Shown here piece after piece: positions 1 to 9,539 of a stretch of DNA of 64,000 nucleotides. The stretch covers positions 20,346 through 84,345 of the forward strand of contig SKCR01023818.1 in the NCBI GenBank assembly GCA_019454045.1. The letters run 5' to 3'. The notes below the pieces were generated by a model, which worked only from the letters and a program-made list of their open reading frames with translations, did no database searches and was not told where the DNA came from. The translations under genes and the position numbers were made by a program. The stretch's first letter is position 1; the number at the start of each line of letters is the position of its first letter. Origin of the DNA: Zanthoxylum bungeanum (taxonomy: Eukaryota > Streptophyta > Magnoliopsida > Sapindales > Rutaceae).

Positions 1-1495
1 ATTAATGTGTATTTGTATTTAATATATGATATTATTAATACACATTAATAAATTGTTAAATAAACGTATTTGACATATATAATTTATATGTATTTGAGAT
101 ATTAAAGTAAATATAATACATATATTTGAGATATTTGTATTTAAATAATTAATTATTTATTTAATTGTTAAATAATTAATATAATTAAAATATAAATATC
201 TTATGAAATGATAAAGTTAGGAAATGATTATTAGTGTAAATGTTTGACTTTACAATAAAGGAAAATGTTGTCAAATTGGATTTGACTTCCTTGGATATTT
301 ATTTTAAATTGTTAAAATTGAAAATATCAATTTCCTTTCATTAATGTCAAATTAAGCCATACCCTTAAATTAATATAAGTGTTATATTTTTGAGTTGCAA
401 TTGTTGACTTACTTTAAATCATTAAATGGTTTGATGATGATTAAAGCAAGTTGATAAAGCAAAATTAAATTAAATGAAAATATCTAGATATTAGTATATA
501 CACCTTAAATTTCGGCCAAGGCGTAATTTAAATTAATTTTGTGGAGTATATATTATTTTGTTTCATATTTTATGGGTTTAAGAAGTTCATTAGACACAAA
601 AGAAACAAAAAGTAGTTGAGAGAAAAGTTTGAAGAAAAGAAGGAAAAGCTTGGAAATCTTAAGGTTTTGTAAGTTTTCTTTCAAATCTTCCAACATGAAA
701 AATGTTTCTAACATGCTTACTTTATCTTGTGTTGCTTTGATGTTGTCTCTCTACTTATAGTTTGTGTTTTAGTTGTTGTGAACTTGAATGAAAGATGTGT
801 GCATGTAAGTAAGCTTGAAATGGTTTCAAAGCTTTACTTTTGATTTTTGAAAAATCAAGTTGCCATTCTAGAGTTGGTAAGCCACTCCTTGGTGACCTAG
901 AATTTTTCTAGAGTTGTTTCAAAGTGGTGAGGCTAGATTGGCGAAGTATTGAATGAATTAAAGTGTTGGATTTTGTAAATTTGGTGAAATTGGACAATTT
1001 GATGAAATTGAAATATTAGGGTTCATAACCCACTCCAAATTTGGGGATTTTCATATATGTGATGTATTATAGTATTAATATTATGCATGTAAAATTTTAG
1101 GTTGATTGGATTTGATCTTGGCTTGTTTGAACAAAAAGGACCAAATCATAATTAATTTAAAATTTGTAGGTCTCTCGGCAATTCAGAAAAATTGGGGATT
1201 TGTGTGAAATCTGATTTTGATGCACTAGATGTTGTTGAAAAAATTTTAGAAATGATTTAGAATCATCTAAATTATATTTGATAATTTTTGGGCTAAAATA
1301 ATCAATTTACAAAGTTTTGGGGCAATTCGGTAATTATCAAGAAATTTGATCTCTTGTGTAATTTTCAGAATTTGATAATTGGATAATTAAATAAATAAGT
1401 TTATTTAATTGATCCGAGAAAAAATTTTGAAATCGGAAAATTTTGATTTTCCACTATTTCGCTGCGTTACCGATATTCCCCCTTAATACCCAACA
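1..1495 (+). mobile_element. A1 5' LTR (left part cut off by the window)
   Basis: This is the 3' part of a Copia-type LTR. It aligns with the tail of the LTR at 49033-51389, beginning around 50150 of that copy. It ends CCCAACA and is followed at once by AAA and a tRNA-Met-like primer site, which fixes the LTR end at 1495. It holds a TATA box at 547-554 and a possible splice donor GTAAGT at 669-674. The missing left end, and the left target duplication, lie outside the window. Confidence 0.9.
547..554 (+). promoter_or_regulatory. TATA box of A1 5' LTR
   Basis: TATATATT sits in a block (GGAG, TATATATT, then a T-rich run with TTTCAT) that is conserved at the same place in all four family A LTRs (547, 7401, 16107, 50698). 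It is a plausible promoter for the element. A GTAAGT donor-like site follows about 115 bases later. Confidence 0.6.
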
Positions 1496-1498
1496 AAA

Positions 1499-1509
1499 TG
1501 TATCAGAGC
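1499..1509 (+). other. Primer binding site of A1
   Basis: TGTATCAGAGC follows the LTR end by three bases. It is the plant initiator tRNA-Met complement TGGTATCAGAGC with one G lost; A2 keeps the full form at 8369. The loss would weaken priming in this copy. Confidence 0.85.
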
Positions 1510-1728
1510 GAGTCTGATTCTGGACACCCCGATATGATTAGCCCCTTAAAATCTAATGTTGTTCTTTTCTTTACTTGATACATGCATGCTTTCTTTTAAT
1601 TTGATTAAATTTAAAGTGTATGACACTTTATGGAATATCCCCGCTTAATAAGGTTTAAAGTAACTGGATTTGGAATACTTGTTTCTTGGTCCGTCTTGTC
1701 AATACGGTTTATAAATATTTTTCCGTGA

Positions 1729-2051
1729 CTACATCCGAGACCGTGCCTCTGCTGTGAGGGTGTAGCCGATAGAGATTTATTATGCCAGATGTATATAAGA
1801 TACTAGATAAATTCAAGCGAAAGCGGAATCCTGAACGTGCCCTAGCTGTCAGGGTTACGCAAGTAACTTGAGTTTATCATTGACGAGTTTAACCTTGGTA
1901 CGTCTCCTTGTGGGCCTGCCTTAGCAGCGACAATGAGAAACGACCAGGACCGAAACCTTGGAGTCACTATTGAGTGATTGACAAATGAGTTGTCTACCTG
2001 TGAATATACGTAGGCGAGACCGTGCCTCTGCTGTGAGTCGAAATATATTCA
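1729..2051 (+). other. Leader hairpin cluster with repeated loop motif (A1)
   Basis: Four imperfect copies of a GTGCC..AGCTGT-type motif lie here, each inside its own stem. Stem 1 is CTACA (1729) with TGTAG (1761). Stem 2 is GATAAATTCAAG (1806) with CTTGAGTTTATC (1867). Stem 3 is TCTCCTTGT (1903) with ACAATGAGA (1930). Stem 4 is TGAATATA (2001) with TATATTCA (2044). The same block is in A2 and C2. Its place just after the primer site would suit RNA packaging or dimerisation; that role is inference. Confidence 0.6.
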
Positions 2052-2759
2052 TGGGGTCCACTTCCCATTATGGAATTCGATTTAATTATTGAATTCTCGT
2101 TTTTCCGTTGGGGATTACGGTATTACGTAAAATAGTGGGAGGCACTGCTAAGTTTAAAATATTCCATAACTTAGGAAGTGTGTATTATTATGGAAAAAGC
2201 CGCTTGTTTGTTTTCCTTAATCTATATTAGATAGAATTAAACTTTTAATTCATTGCACACATAATTTGATATATTATCTGACTTGACTCTTGGTTGTAGT
2301 TATTCTAGAATAGGTTTCTAGATACTACTAGACTAGGATATTATTAGATTGGTCTAAACCATCGGGAACTGTTGTTCTGGGTTTCTTCAAAAATCAAGAT
2401 GGTAAATGACTTAGTTTCTAAGTCATGATAGATAATCTAGATAGATATCCCTTTTAGGATATAGTACTTTCGAGAGAGATAGTTTCTTATGCAGTAAGAA
2501 TTGACTTGAATTAGTTCATGTCTCGAGATTCTTGACTGGCATTAAGAAAGCCCCATTAGGTATTTGTTTATCTAGTAATGACGTTTCTTAGCTTTAATTA
2601 CCTTTAGAGGCAATGTGTTTGACACAATTTGCTAATCAGTTATTTGCAATTGTTGTGAATAGTTGAATGTAAATAGTAAAGCTAAAGAAAGAGATATGTA
2701 TAGTTGTGTATATAAAATATCGATTTTCACAATACTACAACTATAGGTATTGGATGTCA

Positions 2760-4912
2760 GATCTCCCGTCTATTTATTTAAAATGTTAGTTAATGATTGT
2801 TTTGATATTTGATATCGGAACTTGCGACTATTGTATAGTTTCTTGTTCTTTATAAACAATTGTTATATATTTTAATATAACTAGTAGTGTCGTTGACATA
2901 GAGATAAACATTAAGAAAAATTATTCGGTAAAGTAAATAATTTAGAATGGTGCTTTATGAGATTTTATCACTTGAGCATTGAATGCTTATTCTGTATGGT
3001 AAAGGATGGTTTGATACGAGATCACACCACATATCATTATCCAATTAATGAATATTGTATTCGGGAAGGTAGTTAAAATCTCGTTTAACCAATGATTTGT
3101 CATTGGACCACAGATTTATTAAACTGATACATTAGATGTATGTAGTTTAATGAATTGTAATTGCTTAAGGTAGTTTTCTTTTTTTTCGTAACTTAGTTGA
3201 TGAATTGTCATAACTTAGTTACGTGTTTCCGAAGGAACACATATTGAATGTCTTGAAGTGATCAAGAACTTTCAATATGTTCTATATGTTCTACTGAAAC
3301 GCAGATTGAATATATTCTACTAGTTTAAATATATTCAATCTGAAATTTTGAAAACGTGATCCTAAAATTCATAACAAGCTATCTTTGAATTGTTCAAAGA
3401 TCTTTGATACGATCAAACATGGAATTTATGGCAATTAATTCTAAAGATATTCAGTGAATATGATTCTCATTCATTATTATTCTTCCACGATTCCATCTTG
3501 ATGGAATTGAGTAGTGAGAGCAGTTGAATCTTATATGATTTGATTCGTTTGATATTGAATGTTACCGAATTAGTTTCAATAATCTTGGGGTTATGCTCTA
3601 GTAACATTAGTTCATCTTTTTATTTAGGTTCCATTAATTTCTACAGTTACATATATGATATGTATATGTAGAAAATCCAAATCTTGAAAAGTTTCAGATT
3701 TGAATTTTTTTTTTATATAATTGTTATATAATGGAAATTACTTACACCTTGGAGGTATAAGTAAAAGTTTATCGTTTATTCTGTTTAATAGAATATTGTA
3801 TTCTATTTAATAGAATATTTTATTCTATTTAATAGAATATCTTCCCTACGATCCTAAGTAATAAAATTGTTTTATTACTTGGTGTGTAACATCGGATGTT
3901 AATTATTGTAAAAGACTTGACTTATTGAAGTCAAATGTGAGAATGATAAATTATAAATGGAACTACGTAATTAATAAGATGAAACAACCCTTATACATCT
4001 TCTATATAAGCTTAATAGGATATCAGAATCATTTACGAGTATTTGATACTTATGATTCTGTTGTTTTCTTACCGAAGAAAATTATCCAATAACTTATAAT
4101 GGAAGCGATATTTGATATTGATTCGCGGAAGTTCATCTTTGAACCATAGATCTAAGATTGTTCGTAGCTTACTACGATCAAGTTTTGAACTTGATTAATC
4201 TTTAATTATGAATTAGTTCATGATTTGTGCTAATTATTTGCGCAGCAAAAGCAGTGTGAGCTTATTAAAGGTATGACCTTCATAATATGACAGAGAGAAA
4301 AGTTATACTCATCAATCTATTGTAAATTCTGTGAACTTGTCTCTAGTCACGCTAATTGAACAATTAAAGATATATTGGTTAATGTTGATATTAAACTGTA
4401 CATTTTAGCTAAAGAATGCAAAGTGGCATTTTTTGAATGACTTATTCAGATAAGAGATCAGTTGTGATTTCTTTGTTTGAAGAGTTCATTCTAGAATGGC
4501 CATAGAGTTTGTGTCCTGCTGAGATCGCAGTTTAGTGTGCTAGCTATAGAGCCTATTATAGACTCGGATAAGTCTTCCAGAAATTTGTGTTCTTTATTTT
4601 TGATATCAGTCAGATTGTCTAATTTTGTCAAAGTATAGAGAAATACATATGTGATTGAAGGTTAGTGGGAGCGTACAAATTACTTTCTAGTGTTATATAT
4701 CCTAACGACATTATCATTATTATGGTAATAATGAGATGTTTGTAAGGTAACAGATTTACCTAAAGTCTTATTACTCCGTGAAAGCAGTGAGAGTAGTCTC
4801 TGTTATATTTGATATAAAGTTTTATATAAGATATAAACTAAGAGACTTATGAGATACTCATATTATTCGTACATTAGATATGATCTAATAAACGACATAA
4901 CTAGGCTATCTG
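2760..4912 (+). pseudogene. Decayed Copia pol of A1 (protease, integrase, RT)
   Basis: Scattered remnants of a Copia polyprotein in family order. Near 2802-2835 a frame reads LIFDIGTCDY, which resembles the protease active site with D-T/S-G changed to D-I-G. Near 3520-3600 the frame ILYDLIRLILNVTEL matches the part of Copia integrase that follows the NGVSE block. Near 4410-4440 the AFLN segment of reverse transcriptase appears with an extra T. Near 4640-4745 the VSGS block is followed by a broken YVDD strand and a GNNEM-like stretch. Stops and frameshifts are frequent, so no protein is made. The rest of pol continues after B1 at 28286. Confidence 0.8.
4908..4912. repeat. Target site duplication of B1 (left)
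   Basis: ATCTG at 4908-4912 is repeated at 28281-28285 on the other side of B1. Removing B1 and one copy restores the sequence seen uninterrupted in A2 near 11726-11735. Confidence 0.95.
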
Positions 4913-6338
4913 TGTTGGACAATTATGACCCATAGCGTCACTATTTGTACAGATCATGGTGTTGTTGTACAAATTAACTATGTGACAAAGGAGATTGCAC
5001 TCTTATCATTTGTGATTAGATCACCTAGATATATAAATGATAGGAGGTCCTTGTGATTTGTTCCTGGATAGAGAGTGATATGAGACAGTATCAGTCCACG
5101 AAGTATAAATCATTAAATATCCCTAGTCAGAGTATTATCGAGATTGGACATCGATAAATACGTAACAGACTAGTATTACACTTGTGCGCGTTTGTGAGGC
5201 ACAACGACATAGTTCTCATATATTTGGGTATATGATACTCATGCAAGTGTAATAGGAGGTTGTGTTTTACCGATGGTACGGGAAACAGCTTCGCTCTGGA
5301 TAGACCCCCTCGGAATTCCATTGGTAGTATGACTATGTGTCTATGGAAGTCCGAAATCAAGGTAGGTGTATTGTCTTAACCTGAGACTTGCACCGCTAAT
5401 ACTTGCGACAATCATATACTTTGGTTGAGGTCGTCCAGGACTTTAACAGGTTCTGTGTACGCCAATGCTGGGTATATTGAGAATCGTAGTGTGTTTTGGT
5501 GTGATGTTAAGACGGAAGTATCACTCCAATCATATGGAGATGATGGTCACATAGGATACGGAACTCGTTCTCTTAAATGCTCGAGCTATCGGGATATTAT
5601 GACGAGGTCATGTATATCCGATTATAGAGACTAGTTGCCAGACATCCAATATGTGCTTCATACGGGGCAGACACAATTCCAGCCCCAGGCCTAGCACGTG
5701 ATCATCTGATGCTGGATCGAAATACGCAATACTAAGGTATACTACGCTTGATATAGATCACATATTCCTAAAAGGATATTTTTGGAGAATTGGGTAGGCA
5801 TGGCGCTTTGCTAGAAGCCAACCTTGTCTTGTAAATCGGTACAAACATAGTACGAGGTACTTACGTGTTCGGATAGTCCGACGACCGTATTTACTGCCAA
5901 TATATCTGGGGATCTCATGGGTCGCTTCCCAAAGATTCACCGATGATGTATGACTCGCACTTTAATTAATCTGAGATTAATTAGAAGAGAGAGAAAATTA
6001 ATCTGGGATTAATTACGAAGATATTTTATCTGGGATAAAATATTATTTAAAGAGAGAGAACGATTAATTTGGAATTAATCGATAAATAATATATTTGAAT
6101 ATTATACGATATATAATTGATTTGGATTTCGACGCAGAATTAAAATTAGATTTTAATTCGGGCGAACGAATTAATTTAGAATTAATTCGTTAGCGACGTG
6201 AATAGTGATTTCGCTAGGCGTAATCGTTTAATTACGTCGCGACAGAAATTAGTTAATTGGAATTAGCGAACCCGAGCCCGGGATTTTTGCGAGCGCTTCG
6301 CATTTCGAATTCGAGTGCGGTACGCAAGTCAAATCGAG
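4913..6338 (+). mobile_element. B1 5' LTR, segment 1
   Basis: Aligns with 26204-27630 of the B1 3' LTR from its TGTTGGAC start. It stops abruptly after AAATCGAG at 6338, where A2 material begins. About 440 bases of this LTR (equivalent to about 27631-28067) are missing between here and 17067, so the A2 insertion was followed by a deletion across its left border. Confidence 0.9.
5964..6270 (+). repeat. Array of 3-base-loop palindromes in B1 5' LTR
   Basis: Consecutive perfect inverted repeats: AATTAATC/GATTAATT at 5964 (loop TGA) and 5996 (loop TGG); ATATTTTATC/GATAAAATAT at 6021 (TGG); CGATTAATT/AATTAATCG at 6061 (TGG); GAATTAAAAT/ATTTTAATTC at 6137 (TAG); CGAATTAATT/AATTAATTCG at 6167 (TAG). 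A degenerate one follows near 6246. Spacers are GA-rich. Every family B LTR in the window carries this array. Confidence 0.85.
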
Positions 6339-6348
6339 ATAGGATCCG
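6339..6348 (+). other. Filler DNA at the B1/A2 deletion junction
   Basis: ATAGGATCCG joins the broken B1 LTR (ends 6338) to the truncated A2 LTR (resumes 6349). The same word occurs about 45 bases downstream inside the A2 LTR (AGATAGGATCCG), so the filler looks copied from nearby, as in end joining with local template use. Confidence 0.7.
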
Positions 6349-8365
6349 ATTCGTTGGGTGTGGATCGATCCTCAGGATATATTGTGTGTGTCAAGATAGG
6401 ATCCGTCAGTTCTGTGTACAGAGCATAGGTAGTCCATATATTTTTAGCAGTCTGTTAAATCTGTGGCCACAGTATACTTCGGAAGTATGTTCCGAATGTT
6501 ATTTAGAGATTGCTAATAGATACGTCGACGAGATAATACCTATAGAGATTTGACGTTTACATCTATATCTCTGGGATTATCTGGATACCTATGACGGACG
6601 GATTATACGTATGCAATGACCTCGACCTGTATGATTCAGCTAGTTTATCCGTGATCGTCATAATCTACTGGTGGATAGATTATGGACACGAAATTGAATT
6701 TCGTGACGGATATACCTGAATCTAGAGAGTCTCAATAATGAAATATACTCGTAGAGCACTAGAGCAACATTAATAAATAATATTGATTATTTATTAAGTC
6801 GTTTAAAGGTTAAACGCAAGATACATGCTAAATGGACCCGATAGTCATTTAGTTAATTATTGTGTATTTACATTTAATACTTGATTAATTTAAATACACA
6901 TTAATTAATAGTCAATTGAGAGATATTTGACTAATATCCTAAATAAATATATGTATTTGATATTTAATGTAAATATTATACATATATTTAATATATTTGT
7001 ATTGATTAATTAATTAATTATTTAATTGTTAAATGATTAAATTAATTAAAATATAAATATCTTAACTTAGGATATTTGAATTAAATGGCATGGTTGCCTT
7101 TGTTGACCAAGTGATAAATATCTAATAAAGTGTTTTTTTAGATATTTAATCAAGTTGATCAAATTTTTGTTAAATGAATTTGAAATGAAATTTTGGTATA
7201 TATGTATACATAATTTCGGCCAAGACCCTTAATTAAATATAATGGTTATATTTTTGAGTTGCAATTGTTGACTTACTTTATTCATTAAATTGTTTGATGA
7301 TTAAAGTTGCAAGTTGATAAGCAAAATTAAATGAAATAAAATATCATGATATTTTGTATATTTCTCCACCAATTTCGGCCAAGGCTTCTTTTGGAGGAGG
7401 TATATATTGTTTCATTTCATTTTAGGGTTAGAGGAGTTCATTTGATACCAAAATAAACATAAAAGAAGTTGAGAGAAAAGCTTGAAGCCTAAGGAAGATG
7501 GCTTGGAAAATTATGATTTTGTAAGTTATCTTTCAAAGTCTTCAACATGAAAATTGTTTCTAACATGCTTAGCATCATTTTGTGTTGCTTTGTTGTTGTC
7601 TCTCTTATTATAGTTTGTGTTTATTTGGTTGGGAACTTTGATGAAAGTGATGAGCATGTATAATGGAGAAAGCTTGTGACTAGTGTAGTTATAAGTATTC
7701 TTTTTATGGTTTTGGAAACCTTGTTGCTAATCTAGAGTTGTTGACCCACTATTAGATGACCTAGATTTGATCTTGAGTTGTTTCATTGTGTTGAGACTTT
7801 GATTGGATGGAAGAAACATGATTGAAGTATTGGATTTAACCAATTTGGTCTAATTTGTCCAATTTGATGAAATTGAAAAATTAGGGTTCATGACCAATTC
7901 CAAATTTAGGGCTTTTCATATATGTTGTGAATTTAGATTGTATATGATGCATATAAAGTTTCATGTTCATTGGATTACATCTTGATATGTTTTGATGCAT
8001 GAAATGACAAAGTGCACACTTTGGCACCAAAGTGGTGCATTCGGCCAAATGACTAAATTTGGGCATTTGTGTTGCTTTTGGTGTTTTGATGTTTTGAACA
8101 TGCTAAGTTCATCTTAGAAATGATTTAGAATCATTCAAAATTGATTAGATCAATTTCGGACTAAAATGACAAATACCAAGTATAAGGGCAATTCGATAAA
8201 TTCACTTAAATATGATTTATTGAATTTTATTTCATAATTTGATTATTGGATAATTAAATAAATATGTTTATTTAATTAATCCGAGAAAAATTTTTGAAAT
8301 CGGAAAATTTGATTTTCCACCGCTTCCGCTCCGCTGCTTACCGGATTAGCCCCTAAACCCCTACA
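6349..8365 (+). mobile_element. A2 5' LTR, 5'-truncated
   Basis: Aligns with 15114-17066 of the A2 3' LTR and with the A1 3' LTR. About 600 bases of its start are missing. It ends CCCCTACA at 8365, three bases before the primer site. A TATA box lies at 7401-7408 and a donor-like GTAAGT at 7521-7526. Confidence 0.9.
7401..7408 (+). promoter_or_regulatory. TATA box of A2 5' LTR
   Basis: TATATATT within the same conserved GGAGG...TTTCAT context as the other family A LTRs. It lies about 960 bases before the LTR end, which would imply a long R-U5 region. Confidence 0.6.
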
Positions 8366-8368
8366 AAA

Positions 8369-8380
8369 TGGTATCAGAGC
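8369..8380 (+). other. Primer binding site of A2
   Basis: TGGTATCAGAGC, an exact 12-base match to the 3' end complement of plant initiator tRNA-Met, three bases after the LTR end. Confidence 0.95.
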
Positions 8381-8606
8381 GAGTCTGATTCTAGGCCTCC
8401 ATAAAATGATTAGCTTGTTTTATTCAATGTTTAATCATGTTTTCTTGACTTTGTACATGCTTGTTATAATCTAATTTGATTAGATTTAGGGTGTATGACA
8501 CTTAATGGAATATCCCCGCTTAATAAGGTTTTATAGTAACTAGTATTTGGAATACTTTTTTCTTGGTCCGTCTTGTCAATACGGTTTATAAATTTTTTTT
8601 CCGTTA

Positions 8607-8929
8607 CTACATCCGAGACCGTGCCTCTGCTGTGAGGGTGTAGCGATATAGATTTATTTATGCCGGATGTATATTAGATACTAGATAAATTCAAGCGAAA
8701 GCGGAATCCTGAACGTGCCCTAGCTGTCAGGGTTACGCAAGTAACTTGAGTTTATCATTGACGAGTTTAACCTTGGTACGTCTCCTTGTGGGCCTGCCTT
8801 AGCAGCGACAACGAGAAACGACCAGGACCGAAACCCAGGAGTCACTAGTGAGTGATTGACAAATGAGTTGTCTACCTGTGAATATACGTAGGCGAGACCG
8901 TGCCTCTGCTGTGAGTCGAAATATATTCA
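8607..8929 (+). other. Leader hairpin cluster with repeated loop motif (A2)
   Basis: Counterpart of 1729-2051. Stems: CTACA 8607 / TGTAG 8639; GATAAATTCAAG 8684 / CTTGAGTTTATC 8745; TCTCCTTGT 8781 / ACAACGAGA 8808; TGAATATA 8879 / TATATTCA 8922. Each encloses a GTGCC- or CTGCC-type motif followed by a GCTGT- or GCAGC-type word. Confidence 0.6.
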
Positions 8930-9539
8930 TGGGGTCCTCTTCCCATTATGGAATTCGATTTAATTATTGAATTCTCGTTTTTCCGTTGGGGATTACGGTA
9001 TTACGTAAAATAGTGGGAGGCACTGCTAAGTTTAAAATATTCCATAACTTAGGCAGTGTGTATTATTATGGAAATTGCCGCTTGTTTGTTTCCTTATTCT
9101 ATAGTTATATAGAATTAAACTTTTATTCACTGCACACATATTTTGATATGTTATCTGACTTGACTCTTGGTTGCAGTTATTCTAGAATAGGTTCTAGATA
9201 CTACTAGACTAGGATATTATTAGATTGGTCTAAACCATCGGGAACTGTTGTTCCGATTTTCTTGAAAAATAAAGATGGTTAATGACTTAGTTTCTAAGTC
9301 ATGATAGATAATCTAGATAGATATCCCTTTTAGGATATAATACTTTAGAGGAATAGTTTCTTATGCAGTAAGAATTGACTTGAATTAGTTCATGTCTCGA
9401 GATTCTTGACTGGCATTAAGAAAGCCCCATTAGGTATTTGTTTATCTAGTAATGACGTTTCTAGCTTTAATTACCTTTAGAGGTAATGTGTCTGACACAA
9501 TTTGCTAATCAATTATTTACAATTGTTGTGAATAGTTGA

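Larger units (their letters stand above)
1496..4912 (+). mobile_element. A1 internal region, segment 1
   Basis: Internal region of A1 from the primer site to the point where B1 inserted. It aligns along its length with the A2 internal region 8366-11735. It breaks at ATCTG (4908-4912), where the B1 LTR begins, and resumes at 28286 after the second ATCTG. The first 700 bases are a non-coding leader with strong inverted repeats; pol remnants follow. Confidence 0.9.

Noticed and set aside
8369..8380. Possible tRNA gene because of the tRNA-Met match.
   Set aside because: Only the 12-base primer site matches; no cloverleaf is present. It sits at the LTR boundary as expected.
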